Positions 26,731 through 38,600 are shown, numbered from the stretch's first letter. The stretch: 64,000 nucleotides of DNA from Candidatus Heimdallarchaeota archaeon (GCA_030603365.1 JAUVXV010000003.1:62001-126000), one strand, 5' to 3'. Notes: generated from the letters alone by a model not told the origin. Numbers and translations are program-made.

Positions 26731-28839
26731 ATGATGGGATCCGAAGAGCAAAACAGAATCAACAAGCATCCAATTCTGAGTGAAGAAGACTTTGAAATAG
26801 TTCCATTTTCTTTTAATGGTAAACAAGTTTCTGGTAAGAAAGGGGAGATGTTATCTTCAGCTTTAATTGCTAATGGAATCCAAATTTTTGGTCATCACCC
26901 AAAGGATCATGCACCTCAAGGGATTTTCTGTGCTAATGGTCAATGTGCTCAATGCACAGTTATTGTTGATGGTATTGCTGTCAAATCTTGTATGACTCCT
27001 CTTCAAGCAAATGTGAAGGTTGAGAGTGTTGAAGGGTATCCTGCTCTACCTGAAGATGATGAAGAAGTAGTATTTCAAGAAATAGAAACTGTGGAAACAG
27101 ATGTTTTAATCATTGGAGCTGGACCAGCTGGTTTACAAGCAGCTCTTACTTTAGGAAAACTGGGTGCAAAAATTATTCTTGTTGATGATAAAGATAGATT
27201 AGGAGGAAAACTTCTACTCCAAACACACAAGTTCTTTGGATCAGTGACTGATTCCTATGCTGGAACAAGAGGAATAGAAATTGCTAAAATTCTAGAAAAG
27301 GAAGTTCAATTGTACCCCAACATTGACATCTGGTTGAACAGTCCTTGTATAGGTGTGTTTTCAGATCAACTTGTTGGGATTTTGAAAGAAGAGATTTATC
27401 TTCATGTAAAACCTAAGAAACTTCTTGTAGCAACTGGTGCAAGAGAGAAGATGCTCGCTTTTCCGGGGAATACACTACCTGGAGTTTATGGAGCTGGTGC
27501 CTTCCAAACACTAGTCAATAGGGATTTAGTTAAGTCAAGTGAACAGATTTTTATCATTGGAGGAGGGAATGTTGGTATCATTGCAGGATACCATGCTATT
27601 CAAGCAGGAATTGAAGTTGTAGGTCTAGTTGAAGCTCTACCGAAATGTGGTGGATATAAAGTTCATGAGGATAAGCTAAGAAGACTAGGTGTACCTATCT
27701 ATACTAGACATACAGTTGTTGCTGTTCATGGAAAAGATCATGTTGAATCTACTACCATCTCTGAGATTGATGAAAAATTCCAACCAATAAAAGGAACTGA
27801 AAGAACCTTTGAAGTAGATACAGTTCTAATTGCTATAGGTTTAGATCCAGTAAACGAATTCTACCACAAAGCGAAAGAATTCTGTATGGATGTGTGGGCA
27901 GCTGGTGACGCTTATGAAATAGCAGAAGCTTCTTCTGCAATGTTCAGTGGTAAAATAGCTGGGATGAAAATAGCACGATCTTTGGGGTTAACAGAAGCGG
28001 AAGTACCGAAAGAGTGGGAGCTAAAAGTAGAAGTTTTGAAGAGTCATCCTGGTCCTGTAGTCCAAAGAGAAAAACCAATCAAAGAAGAAGGAATCTATCC
28101 AGTCTTTCATTGCAACCAAGAAATACCTTGCGATCCCTGCGCTTCAGTGTGTCCAAAAGAGTTGATAGCAATACCAGATGGAGGGATTTTAGGTTTACCA
28201 GAATTTCAAAACCAAGAGGAAATTGATTGTATAGGTTGCGCTCAGTGTGTTGCAGTATGTCCGGGTTTAGCAGTAACTTTAGTCGATTACAGAGATGACT
28301 CAAATAATCCATTGGTCACAATTCCAACAGAAATATTTATTGGAAAAATAGAGAAAGGAGAAGAATTACTAGTGGTTGGAGAAGATAGTGAGGATTTGGG
28401 TAAACACACTGTTGAGAAAGTTCGCATCCTCAAGAAATACCCAAACACACAGTTGATTACAGTTAGACTTCCTAAAGAGGAAGCATTAGAAGCAACTTCC
28501 TTCAGACTACCTAAAGGTAAGGATATTAAAGAGATTCAGAAATATCAAGATATTATTCCTGACACAGCAATAATCTGCAGATGCGAGAGAATTACAGCTG
28601 GTGAAATTCGAACACTCATCAAACAAGGAATAACTGATGCTAACGAATTAAAAGCAATTACGAAAATAGGGATGGGTGCATGCGGAGCTAAAACTTGTAC
28701 GAAGCTTATTGAAAAATTATTTAGAGAAGAACAAATTCCCTATGAAGAAATGACACCTTTTGTTCAGAGACCTCTATTTGTTGAAATCCCATTAAGGCAT
28801 TTTGCTGGTCTTTCCAAGGAGGAGAAACAAGATGACTAA
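26731..28839 (+). CDS. Fused 2Fe-2S/FAD/4Fe-4S oxidoreductase alpha subunit (sarcosine oxidase/proline dehydrogenase-like)
   Basis: The domains run in order: a sarcosine oxidase alpha-type 2Fe-2S domain with CANGQCAQC at about residues 69-77, an FAD fold GAGPAG at about 130, and an NAD(P)-binding GGGNVG near 284. Two ferredoxin clusters follow (CDPCASVCP, CIGCAQCVAVCP), then a BFD-like CRCERITAGEI...CGAKTC at the C terminus. This layout is that of the electron-transfer subunit of archaeal FAD-dependent amino-acid dehydrogenases. Its last codons overlap the start of the beta subunit gene. Confidence 0.85.
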   Translation: MMGSEEQNRINKHPILSEEDFEIVPFSFNGKQVSGKKGEMLSSALIANGIQIFGHHPKDHAPQGIFCANGQCAQCTVIVDGIAVKSCMTPLQANVKVESVEGYPALPEDDEEVVFQEIETVETDVLIIGAGPAGLQAALTLGKLGAKIILVDDKDRLGGKLLLQTHKFFGSVTDSYAGTRGIEIAKILEKEVQLYPNIDIWLNSPCIGVFSDQLVGILKEEIYLHVKPKKLLVATGAREKMLAFPGNTLPGVYGAGAFQTLVNRDLVKSSEQIFIIGGGNVGIIAGYHAIQAGIEVVGLVEALPKCGGYKVHEDKLRRLGVPIYTRHTVVAVHGKDHVESTTISEIDEKFQPIKGTERTFEVDTVLIAIGLDPVNEFYHKAKEFCMDVWAAGDAYEIAEASSAMFSGKIAGMKIARSLGLTEAEVPKEWELKVEVLKSHPGPVVQREKPIKEEGIYPVFHCNQEIPCDPCASVCPKELIAIPDGGILGLPEFQNQEEIDCIGCAQCVAVCPGLAVTLVDYRDDSNNPLVTIPTEIFIGKIEKGEELLVVGEDSEDLGKHTVEKVRILKKYPNTQLITVRLPKEEALEATSFRLPKGKDIKEIQKYQDIIPDTAIICRCERITAGEIRTLIKQGITDANELKAITKIGMGACGAKTCTKLIEKLFREEQIPYEEMTPFVQRPLFVEIPLRHFAGLSKEEKQDD

Positions 28840-29986
28840 GAAGTATGATGTGGTTATCATTGGTGCTGGGAGTGTAGGTGTTCCTGCTGCTTATGCCATG
28901 TCCAGAGAGGGACTGAAAGTAGCAGTGATTGATGAACTCCCTTCAACTGGTCAAGGTCAGAATAAAAAAGCAATAGGGGGAATTCGAGCTACTCACACTA
29001 ATCCATCTAAGATTCTTCTATGTCAAGAATCAATTAATATTGTTGCTAGTTGGGAGAAGAAGTATGGAACAGACATTGAGTGGCATCAAGGTGGATATAC
29101 ATTTGTTGCATATAATGAAGCTCACGAACGACTCATGAAAGAAAATCTAGTAATTCAAAAAGAAGCAGGATTAAACATCAATTGGGTGGCTAGAGATAAA
29201 ATCATAGAACTTGTTCCAGGTATTAGTCAAGAAGGATTGCGAGGTGGAACTTACTCCCCTGAAGATGGTAACTCTTCACCTTTGAAGACTCTTCATGCTA
29301 TACAAAAACAGTCTGTTATTCAAGGAACAGATTACTTCTTCAAAGAATCAGTTGTGGATATTCAGACTGAGAATAATCATGTTAAGAAACTAATGACTAA
29401 CAAAGGGGTATATGAAGCTGATTACATTATCAATGCGGCAGGAGCTTATGCTAAAGAAATAGGGGAGATGGTGGGTGTTAATTTACCTGTATTTCCTGAC
29501 TCTCATGAATCAGGTATAAGTGAACCAGTCAAGAAATTCATTGATCCTCTGGTGGTTGATTTACGACCAGGTAAAGGTACCAAAAACTTCTACTTCTATC
29601 AGAACGAGGAAGGCAAATTTATTCTATGCCTCACACCTGAACCTTTGATTCCAGGAACAAATGAAAATGAAACTTCAGTCTTTCTACCCCAAGTAGCACA
29701 GAGATTAATCAATCTGATTCCTCGAACAAAACATCTCAAAATGAGAAGGACATGGAGAGGACTTTATCCTATGACTCCCGATGGGTCTCCTATCGTTGGG
29801 AAAGTACACAATCTTGAAGGGTATATCAATGCAGTTGGAATGTGCGGACAAGGTTACATGTTAGGTCCAGGATTGGGTGAATTACTAGCAAGATTGATTC
29901 TAGAAAAAACTTCTCCACACGATGAAAGAATGTTAGAAGAGCTATCTTTTTACAGAGATTTTGGAAAGGTTGAAAAACTGAAATAG
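28832..29986 (+). CDS. FAD-dependent amino-acid dehydrogenase beta subunit (DAO family)
   Basis: A DAO-family flavoprotein starts with VVIIGAGSVGVPAAYAM and contains AIGGIRATHTN and the C-terminal GMCGQGYMLGPGLGELLA. These are similar to L-proline dehydrogenase and sarcosine oxidase beta subunits. It would oxidise an N-substituted or secondary amino acid and pass electrons to the alpha subunit. ATG 28832 overlaps the alpha stop by eight bases, with AAGGAGGAG upstream as its ribosome site. The substrate is unproven. Confidence 0.85.
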   Translation: MTKKYDVVIIGAGSVGVPAAYAMSREGLKVAVIDELPSTGQGQNKKAIGGIRATHTNPSKILLCQESINIVASWEKKYGTDIEWHQGGYTFVAYNEAHERLMKENLVIQKEAGLNINWVARDKIIELVPGISQEGLRGGTYSPEDGNSSPLKTLHAIQKQSVIQGTDYFFKESVVDIQTENNHVKKLMTNKGVYEADYIINAAGAYAKEIGEMVGVNLPVFPDSHESGISEPVKKFIDPLVVDLRPGKGTKNFYFYQNEEGKFILCLTPEPLIPGTNENETSVFLPQVAQRLINLIPRTKHLKMRRTWRGLYPMTPDGSPIVGKVHNLEGYINAVGMCGQGYMLGPGLGELLARLILEKTSPHDERMLEELSFYRDFGKVEKLK

Positions 29987-30088
29987 ACTTGTCAGTTACT
30001 CAATTTTGATTTGCATTTACGAATAATCTTATAACCCGAAAAACGATACTTTAAGACAAGCTTTCGAACCATCACTCAGTTGTTGTCT

Positions 30089-30811
30089 ATGAAGTCAGAT
30101 ACATCTATTAAACGTCTTATTCGTTGCTATGAATCTGATATAACATGTACTGGAGGAGTGGTTTTTATCGGTGATGGTCATACTGGGAAGACACACTCGG
30201 CTTTAAGTTTATCAAGTTATAGAGAAGGAGCTTTTATTGATGCACAGTGTAGGTCGCTTTCTAAGTCAATAAATTTAGAGTTTGAATATTTTATTGCTCA
30301 TGCAAATATTGAGCAATTCAAAGTAACTGTTAGTTCGCAACTGTTTATCATGCCTGGACAAAAAGGAAAAGCAGAAAAGGGAACAGGTCTAGCATTTGAA
30401 GATGCTTTAGACCTTTATTTTGATATCAGATCAATTGATGAAGTCATTGTGTTGGTTCTAACTTACAGTTTGGTCGATATAACTACTTTTCAGAATCTTG
30501 AATACTGGTTAAATCAAGCAATTGAACATGAGCTTATACAAGATTATACAAGTATAGTTCTATTGGGAACACATCTGGATGCTGAAGATTCAGTTCTTGT
30601 TTCAGATGAAAATGTTCAGCAAGGAATACAGTTCATAGAGCGATATGTTGAGGATAAAATAGGTATTCATATTAGTCCTGAAAGGATTATACCAGTCAAA
30701 ATTTCAAATGTAACTCAAGAAGGTATTAAAGAATTTCAAGAGGCAATAAGTGAAGGTTTTTATCATTCATTTGGAATCAAAGAGATAATAGATGACCAGT
30801 TAAATTGTTAA
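30089..30811 (+). CDS. Ras-like small GTPase with altered G3/G4 motifs and C-terminal Cys
   Basis: The P-loop GDGHTGKTHS is at about residues 28-37. The G3 region reads MPGQKG instead of DTAGQ, and G4 reads LLGTHLD instead of NKxD. The rest follows a Ras/Rab-like fold with five helices. The very last residue is Cys (QLNC). That could allow thioester or prenyl modification, although a single terminal Cys is not a known CaaX signal. It precedes the giant receptor gene by only 14 bases and is probably the first gene of that operon. ATG 30089 is preferred to TTG 30080. Confidence 0.75.
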   Translation: MKSDTSIKRLIRCYESDITCTGGVVFIGDGHTGKTHSALSLSSYREGAFIDAQCRSLSKSINLEFEYFIAHANIEQFKVTVSSQLFIMPGQKGKAEKGTGLAFEDALDLYFDIRSIDEVIVLVLTYSLVDITTFQNLEYWLNQAIEHELIQDYTSIVLLGTHLDAEDSVLVSDENVQQGIQFIERYVEDKIGIHISPERIIPVKISNVTQEGIKEFQEAISEGFYHSFGIKEIIDDQLNC

Positions 30812-30825
30812 TAAAGGTTGAGTAA

Positions 30826-33800
30826 ATGAAAAGAGTAGAATTAGGTAAAATTACTAGTATATTGTTAATAGCTTTATGTTTCAACTCAGTATTATATTAC
30901 AATATTTCAAATTCAAGAAATGAGGATTTCAATCCATTTTATCCTGGAACTGAGATCATCGATAATTCACCTCCTGATGATTATTTTTATGATGATTATG
31001 ATGATTACAACCCTTTTTCAAATAGAATAAAAACAGAAATATTTGAGGGAGATTATAAGACTCAAGCTTTCTTTAGTTTTAACACTTTTACAACAAATTT
31101 AGATGGTAATGGATCAGGTTATCAGTGGACAGAATATGATGCTATTCCAAGTCACAGTGCTGTTGGAATGGATGCTGAAAGATTTGGTACTGGTGATATA
31201 ACCAATGCGGTTGTACCTTCAGTCAATGATACCTACTACTTAATGGGAGCTGATTATTGGGGTTCTGGTAGATATGCGTTGATGTACAGCCCATTATTGA
31301 CATATGATACCACAATCTCCGATAAGGTTCATTATATCTTTAACATGCATAGAGACTTAAATGATGATCCATTCAATTCTCGATTTAATAATATGGATTC
31401 TACTCTCAAAATAACACTTTGGCATTTTGAAACATCAACTCTGACCTCAACAGAGATTACGTCAGTCGAATATCTTATGCCAAAAATTAATACACCTACT
31501 GATACAGAATATTGGGAATGGTTAGAAACAAATAGTTCATTTTCTTCTTATACAATTCCCGCAGGTGATAGGTTTAAGATCACTTATATGATGAAATATA
31601 ACGATGTGGGGGCAACTGCAGGGCATTATACACTTGATATTATGGCAGATGGACTATATTCAGATACCGGGATTTTAGGTACCAATCTTGATTGGACTAT
31701 AACTGATGGTGTTCATTCAAATAATTATGTTATTACAAGCACTGACGGTATGCTTGGAGTACAACTTTATATGATAGAGGAAAATACTCCTGATATTACA
31801 TTTTACAATGCAATCAATGATACCGTATATTATACTGCACAAGAAATGAATATTGATGTGACCCCTGGTTCAACCAGTTCATACAGATGGGATTATGGAA
31901 GTTGGCAAAGTTTCTCTACTTCAACCACCACCACTTTACCAGCTGTTCATGCTTGGCACTACTTAGAAATAAGAGCAAGTGAAACTGAATATAATAATAC
32001 CCGATATGAGTATTATCAATTTATTTATGATGCTTCAGAAACGAATTTTGAATTACATGCACCGTACACGAATGGTTCGACTATAACTGGAGGTATTTTG
32101 CTTAATTTTACAGTTTATTATGTGGATACGGCAACCTATGAGTGGGACAAAAACGGTACCCAATTTCCTCTAACAGATCCTTATGATATCATTACTCCTG
32201 ACTTTGAATTAGATCACAATATTACCATAAGAACCTCTGATTTCTATATGAATGAAACATTAAGGTATTTCTTCACATTTAATTCAGATCTACCTAGTGT
32301 GACACTTGATAATGTTTTGAATGGTGGAACATATGCACCTCTCAAAACAATAGATGTAGAAATCTTTGATTCAGTAGGAATAAAAGACGTCCAATATCAT
32401 TGGGATAGTGATTCTAATCTCACTTGGACACCAGCTACAGGTAATATCTATCGAACAAATCTCCCTCTTACTGATGGTGTTCATGTTCTGCATATTTATG
32501 CTTTAGACAATTACGATCAAGCGTTCTATACAAATTTTAATTTTATAACTGATAGTAACATTTTCTTAGTTGAATTACAGAATCTTTCTAACGATTCCTA
32601 TGTTCTGGGAGGAGAAACTGTCAAGATAACAATTCAGAAAAGCAATGGAACTGCTTATTTTGTGTGGGATAGTGGAGCGGTTAAAGTGGGGACAATAACA
32701 TCGCAAACAATGACATTAGCGGGAGCAAACAGCTTACCAACATCAGTAGGTTCACACAATCTTACAATAATTGCATTTGATACATTTGACGTTGAATATG
32801 TGTTCTATTTCAAGTTCATAGTTGACATAGAAGCTCCAAATATAGTACCTGACGAAATTTACAGTTTTAGACGCTATGTTTCTTCTGGCACTACAATGTA
32901 CTTTACAATTACGGATAATGAAGTTTTTGGGGAAAATCTTACAGTTCTGATATCAATTGATGGTACAGTAAATGAAACCTTGAGTGCTGGAGCTTATTTC
33001 TACAATTTAGATTATCTGGTTGATGGCACTCATAGTTTTTATCTCTATGCAATTGATCTTGCAGGGAATTCCGACATACTCTATGTCGAATTTACAATAG
33101 ATAACACCCCACCAGAACTTGAATATAAGATTCCAGAATTAGTTCCTCTAGGTAGCGATAATTATGTTCCTGGAAATGCTGAAGTGATAGTTACTGTCAG
33201 TGATGCTTATTCTGGTGTTATAACTTATTATACTTGGGGAGGAGAACAGCATACTTTTAACGAAAGCTTTGTACTGCCTGCCGAAAATGCCTCTGGAACA
33301 TTGATAATTTATGCATACGATGGGTTACACACTTCAACTAATATTACAAGTATAATTATAGATATCGAAGCTCCAAGTGTCACTCTTATCGGGATGACAA
33401 ATACAACAGAAGAAGTAAACTTTTATACAGCATTGTATTTTGAGACAAGTGATGATTTAGGAGACAATACGATAGAATTAGTTCGATATTCGTGGGACAT
33501 TCTCCCTGGTGCTTGGTATACTAGCTCTGAGCATGATTTTAATGTGTCAGTTATACCCTTCTATGAACATGAAGATAATGTTGTTTTCTATGTTTACATG
33601 AAAGATATTGTTGGAAATAATCACATTGAATGGTTCATATTTAAAATAGATGATGAACCACCTAATCTTGATTTAGAGTTTTACGATGCTTCCGAAGAGA
33701 AATGGTTGGATATTGGTGATTCATTCTTTGCTCAAAGCAATCAAACAATAAGATACAATTCTTATGTAAATGAACCGGGAGAATTAATAACCTTTAATTA

Positions 33801-35586
33801 TTATTGGGCTCATAAAGGTCCTGAGGAATACAAAGGTTCCTTGAATGTAACAGAAGAATATCCAACGTTTGAAACACCCGAAACAGATGGTAATTATACT
33901 TTGGTAGTTATATTAATTGATAATGTAAACAATGAAATTAGTTTTAATATCACTTTCTTGATTGATAATATAGTTTTAACTTTTAATAGACCTGATGATT
34001 TTGACGAGAGTACAAATGCGTATGTCAATACTACAAGTTTGATTTATGGTGAGAATGTCAGTTATATTGTAGAAGTCACAGATTCTCTTACTCATTCAGA
34101 GATAGTAGGTCTTAAAATAAATCTTAATAATTCAGCTTTTGATTTCATTGTTAATGTTACAAAACTTGATAGTATTACTTATGAAATTCTAATTGTAGCT
34201 AACAATGTCACTGATAGTATTTTTGCTAAAATAGAAATTCAATTCTATAAATGGGAAGAGAGTAAACAATATATCCAAATCTACTTGAAGGTGGATAAAA
34301 AAGAAGGATCTCTTTTCATTCATCAAAGTAGTGTTGATACAGTTACCTATGGAGAGATTATTCCTGTCATAATATATCTTCAAAATGACTTAGGTTTAAA
34401 TGAGACAATTCTGTCTATAGTAGTTAATGGATTGATTACTGATATCAAAATTTTAGGTGATGGGTTGTATCAATTTAACTTCTCATCCACCGCACTAACT
34501 AGTAAAGGAAATCATACTCTGGACATTCAAGTTCAATCTGAGTTCTTTTATGGTTCGAACAGTGTTTTTACAATTGAGGTTTTACCAATTCAGTCTCAGA
34601 TATCAGTTGAAGTTACGAGTTATGAAGTACTAGAAGAATCACAAGTAGTTATCAGAGGTTTACTAACAGCAGACGATGGAACACCTCTTTCTGACCAAGA
34701 AATACTGGTTTATGTTTATATTGTTGAAGAATCAAATGGAAGACTTGTCTATGCTTTGAATATAGACGATTATGATGATTATAGAATTATTACAGTGTAT
34801 ACAGATGCTGATGGTTACTTTACTGCATCTTTCCAGATGTATGAGGGAATAGAGTATATTGACATAGAAGTATTCTATGATGGTAATAATCATCATGATA
34901 TCTCCTCTTCTGTTCTAGATGCTTCTGTTTATTCAATGAAACCTCCAGGACTTCCATCTTGGTTATTATATACAATTATTGGTGGAAGCGTGCTTTTGGG
35001 TTTGATTGTTTCACTAATTATATACAAGATAGTTAAACCTAAACCATTTGAAGCTTTAATGGAAAAAATAACAGATGAACAAATAGCACTAAATTATTCT
35101 ATTATGTCTCCAGGTGTTGTTCTTTCCATTTTTGATCAAAGAAAAGGACCTGTACCTCTAGTAATGGATCATAGTTTAGAGCTAGGACAGTATGTAGGAC
35201 GACTAAGAATGGGGACAGAGAATTTCATACTTAAAATCTCTGACCAGGCATACAGCTCGCTTGGTTTCGAAGAACATGATACAGGTCGTAGAGTTGGTTC
35301 TATTGTTCTACCAGGAGAAAAAATGGTGGGATGGGTACATGGAATACAACTACCAAATGAAACCGCAAGAGGGGGATTTGAAAATCTTTCATTAATCGTT
35401 CTAGCAGATTCAGAATATAGTAATTTACTATTAAATTATCAAGATTACTTATACGATGAAGCAGACAAGTTAGTTGAAGTTCTAAAGGCAAAAAACCAGC
35501 TCGATAATATTAAAATCATTATAGAGGGAATAAGGAAGAAATCAGTAATAATAATGCTAGCAGCGCAAGGGATAGAAGAGAAATAA
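30826..35586 (+). CDS. Giant Ig-like cell-surface protein with cytoplasmic longin-like domain (receptor-like, copy 1)
   Basis: A signal peptide (residues 1-25) precedes an extracellular region of about 1,350 residues. It contains about eight or nine Ig-like modules. Many start with a D-x-x-P-P/A-P type linker (IDNTPPEL, IDIEAPS, IDDEPPN) and carry a Y-x-W motif (YRWD, YEWD, YHWD, YTWG, YSWD). One span lies at about 1378-1402, followed by KIVKPKPFE and a cytoplasmic domain of about 180 residues. That domain has SPGVVLSIFDQRKGPVPL and GGFENLSLIVLADSE, a longin-like alpha/beta pattern. The likely role is a surface adhesion or signalling receptor that contacts GTPases; this is inference. Confidence 0.75.
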   Translation: MKRVELGKITSILLIALCFNSVLYYNISNSRNEDFNPFYPGTEIIDNSPPDDYFYDDYDDYNPFSNRIKTEIFEGDYKTQAFFSFNTFTTNLDGNGSGYQWTEYDAIPSHSAVGMDAERFGTGDITNAVVPSVNDTYYLMGADYWGSGRYALMYSPLLTYDTTISDKVHYIFNMHRDLNDDPFNSRFNNMDSTLKITLWHFETSTLTSTEITSVEYLMPKINTPTDTEYWEWLETNSSFSSYTIPAGDRFKITYMMKYNDVGATAGHYTLDIMADGLYSDTGILGTNLDWTITDGVHSNNYVITSTDGMLGVQLYMIEENTPDITFYNAINDTVYYTAQEMNIDVTPGSTSSYRWDYGSWQSFSTSTTTTLPAVHAWHYLEIRASETEYNNTRYEYYQFIYDASETNFELHAPYTNGSTITGGILLNFTVYYVDTATYEWDKNGTQFPLTDPYDIITPDFELDHNITIRTSDFYMNETLRYFFTFNSDLPSVTLDNVLNGGTYAPLKTIDVEIFDSVGIKDVQYHWDSDSNLTWTPATGNIYRTNLPLTDGVHVLHIYALDNYDQAFYTNFNFITDSNIFLVELQNLSNDSYVLGGETVKITIQKSNGTAYFVWDSGAVKVGTITSQTMTLAGANSLPTSVGSHNLTIIAFDTFDVEYVFYFKFIVDIEAPNIVPDEIYSFRRYVSSGTTMYFTITDNEVFGENLTVLISIDGTVNETLSAGAYFYNLDYLVDGTHSFYLYAIDLAGNSDILYVEFTIDNTPPELEYKIPELVPLGSDNYVPGNAEVIVTVSDAYSGVITYYTWGGEQHTFNESFVLPAENASGTLIIYAYDGLHTSTNITSIIIDIEAPSVTLIGMTNTTEEVNFYTALYFETSDDLGDNTIELVRYSWDILPGAWYTSSEHDFNVSVIPFYEHEDNVVFYVYMKDIVGNNHIEWFIFKIDDEPPNLDLEFYDASEEKWLDIGDSFFAQSNQTIRYNSYVNEPGELITFNYYWAHKGPEEYKGSLNVTEEYPTFETPETDGNYTLVVILIDNVNNEISFNITFLIDNIVLTFNRPDDFDESTNAYVNTTSLIYGENVSYIVEVTDSLTHSEIVGLKINLNNSAFDFIVNVTKLDSITYEILIVANNVTDSIFAKIEIQFYKWEESKQYIQIYLKVDKKEGSLFIHQSSVDTVTYGEIIPVIIYLQNDLGLNETILSIVVNGLITDIKILGDGLYQFNFSSTALTSKGNHTLDIQVQSEFFYGSNSVFTIEVLPIQSQISVEVTSYEVLEESQVVIRGLLTADDGTPLSDQEILVYVYIVEESNGRLVYALNIDDYDDYRIITVYTDADGYFTASFQMYEGIEYIDIEVFYDGNNHHDISSSVLDASVYSMKPPGLPSWLLYTIIGGSVLLGLIVSLIIYKIVKPKPFEALMEKITDEQIALNYSIMSPGVVLSIFDQRKGPVPLVMDHSLELGQYVGRLRMGTENFILKISDQAYSSLGFEEHDTGRRVGSIVLPGEKMVGWVHGIQLPNETARGGFENLSLIVLADSEYSNLLLNYQDYLYDEADKLVEVLKAKNQLDNIKIIIEGIRKKSVIIMLAAQGIEEK

Positions 35587-35600
35587 GAAGGAGGATTAAA

Positions 35601-38600
35601 ATGACTAGAAATAACAACAAGATTTTTGGACTAATACTTATAATTTTATGTTTTAATACAGTGACCCATCAAGAGATTCTAAACACAGAATCAACTAACT
35701 CTGATGTTGAAAACCTATTGAATGATCCTCCTTATACTCCAAGTTTTCCAGGCTATGTAGACAAAGCTGAAAATCCTGATGATAGTTCACTTATAACAAA
35801 TACCGAAATCGAGGGAGAGTTTCAAACTTTAGCATTTTTCCCTGGTGGAACAGGTAAAATTTATGGGGAATCTCGAGTAGGTGAGACCCTGATCAATGAT
35901 CCAGCAGGTGAGGATCCATATGATAGAAGAAATATTTTTGAATGGGTTACCTACGACGATATCAAAGATGATGGAACATTAAATAAAGAGATGTACTGGA
36001 GAGCTCTGAGTGATGAACCTCTTACTTGGCCGAATTCTACAGATTGGTTCTACATGAGAGAGAGAAATTCTCCACATGAACCTTCCAAAATTTATAGTCC
36101 AGTTTTCACAGAGGACTATGAAATCACAGGAAGAGTCTACTGGTTATCTTGGTTTGAATCAAATGACGATCCTCCTTTTTCAGAAGCAATAAACATTGGT
36201 TATCGTCAGAGTCTTTACCTCTTCAACCCAGCAGATCCTTCCAATCCCACTTTACTTGCTAGTATACAGAGTATATATTATGAACCTAACATCTGGGCAG
36301 GTCAAAGAACACACTTTGCAGATTTAGTTGGAACTACACTAATTCCTGCTGGTTATAGATTAAGATGGGATATTGAAATACGGTTCAGTTTAGTTCCTTC
36401 AGCAGGATCTTTTCTCCAGTATACTGGTTACCTACATACTGGTGGTGGTTCAACAACATGGACAATCGATGATCCTGATCCAATTTATGATAGCACATAT
36501 ACAATTAATAATGTGACAAGGATGTCAGGAATTCAACTTAGAATGCGTTCTAAAGGATATCCTACCATAAATGTGTTAGGAGCGACTGACAATGCTGTTT
36601 ATCAGGTTCTTCAGAATATGACTATCGATGTGACTGATGGTTCGATAAGTTCATATCAGTGGAATGGTGGAAGTTGGACTTCTTTTAGTGATTTAACGAC
36701 CACTTCTCTTCCTGATAATCATGGTTGGAATGAACTTGAAATAAAAGCAAGTGATCCAGTTTTTAACAACACAAAGATTGTTACTTATATCTTTGGATAT
36801 GATAAGTCCTTGATTAATGTTGTACTTAATAGTCCTCTTACGAATGGGTCGACTATAACGGGTGGAACTACCATTGATTTGGATGTTTTCAGTGTAAACC
36901 TAACAGAATACATGTGGGATAATAATGGAACGTGGGTTCTTTTAGAGAGTCCATATAACATAAGCGCTCCAGATTTTGATGGAGAACACATACTAACAGT
37001 TCGAACATCTGATTTCTACACTATTGAATCTGTTGTCTATATTTTTGTTTTCGATTCTACTAATCCAATAATTCAGTTATATAATGTAGTCAATGATACA
37101 ACGCATGCCCCCAACAAAGTAATTGAGTTCAATATTACAGATAATTCTGCTATTCAAACTGCTTACTATAATTGGGATTCAGGAACTGATCAATTATGGA
37201 CACCTGCACAAGGAACCATTTATCAAACTAGCCTACCAATAGGTATTGGATATCATGAACTAGTTACAAAAGCAAATGATACATTCGGTCATTATACTGA
37301 ACAATTCTATCGGTTTTATACAGATGATCAGTTGTTCTTATTAGAACTTGCTGAATTACGTAATGATTCTTATTATCTAGGTGGAGATGATGTTGTTATT
37401 AACGTTCAAAAAAGTAATGGAACCATTAAATATGTCTGGGATAGTGGTACTATCAAAGACGGGAGTATCATTGCATCTCAAATGACACTAACAGGTGTAG
37501 ATGCTATGCCTACTACAGCAGGTCCCCATAATTTAACAATTATAACTTTTGATCTTATAGGGACAATGTATGTTTTTTACTTTAACTTCATTGTAGACCT
37601 TGAAGCTCCAATCATAGATGGTTCAATAGTTTCTCTCTATAACGACACAAGATTTACGACTGATAACACAATGGAATTTATTATAACTGATAATTATACC
37701 CGAACAAACCAACTTATTATCTATATATCAATTGATGGTAAAGCTAACCAAACCCTTAACTCTCCTTTTGAATTACATCTCTATACATTTAACGATGCTA
37801 CTCACTATTTCACAATATATGTCTATGATTTAGCAGGTAATTACGCTATTCAGACCATCTTCTTCCATATTGATACTCTTGCACCTATAATTGAAATAGA
37901 TATCCCAAGTATGATTGTTTTTCAAGAAACGAATTATGTTACAACAGGGGCAGAAGTTATAGTTACTGTAGATGATTTAGATCCTCTTGTTGATACATTT
38001 TACTCTTGGTCAGGAGCTGCTAATTCAAGCTTCTCAGGAAGTATAACTTTAAGTTATGGAGATAGTACAGGTGATCTTCTAATATTCGCAAATGATTCGT
38101 TGGGACATCTTGATTATTATACTATTATTCTAATTATAGACAATACAGCCCCACAATTATTCCTTTCCTCCCCAAATGTGCTTGATGAAATTAATAGATT
38201 TACTGACCTCGAATTCGATATCAATGAAGAGAATATCCAAACAGTTAACTCTATTGGATATTATTGGGATAAATTGCCTTTTTATTATTTCAATACAACA
38301 TACGATAGTTACGATAGCTTTGCACTAAGAATTCCTTCCCTTTTCTTCGATGGACCAGGTGCATATGTAACAGGAAATACTGCAACTCTTGTAATAGAAC
38401 TTTATGACATCCTAGGACATTCTGTATTTGGTAGTTTCGATTTTATTATAGACAGAGATGCTCCTATTCCTGGTTTATACCTGAATGAAAGTGGTGTAAT
38501 AACGCAATTGGAAGAAGGAATCATTTATACAAGTTTAGGCGAAACACCTCTTCTGTATAAGAATGATACAAATGATGACATAGCGGATTTATACTGGATT

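Noticed and set aside
36785..36991. Antisense frame inside the second giant gene
   Set aside because: Short antisense frames are expected in a 4.8-kb gene and no motif supports it.
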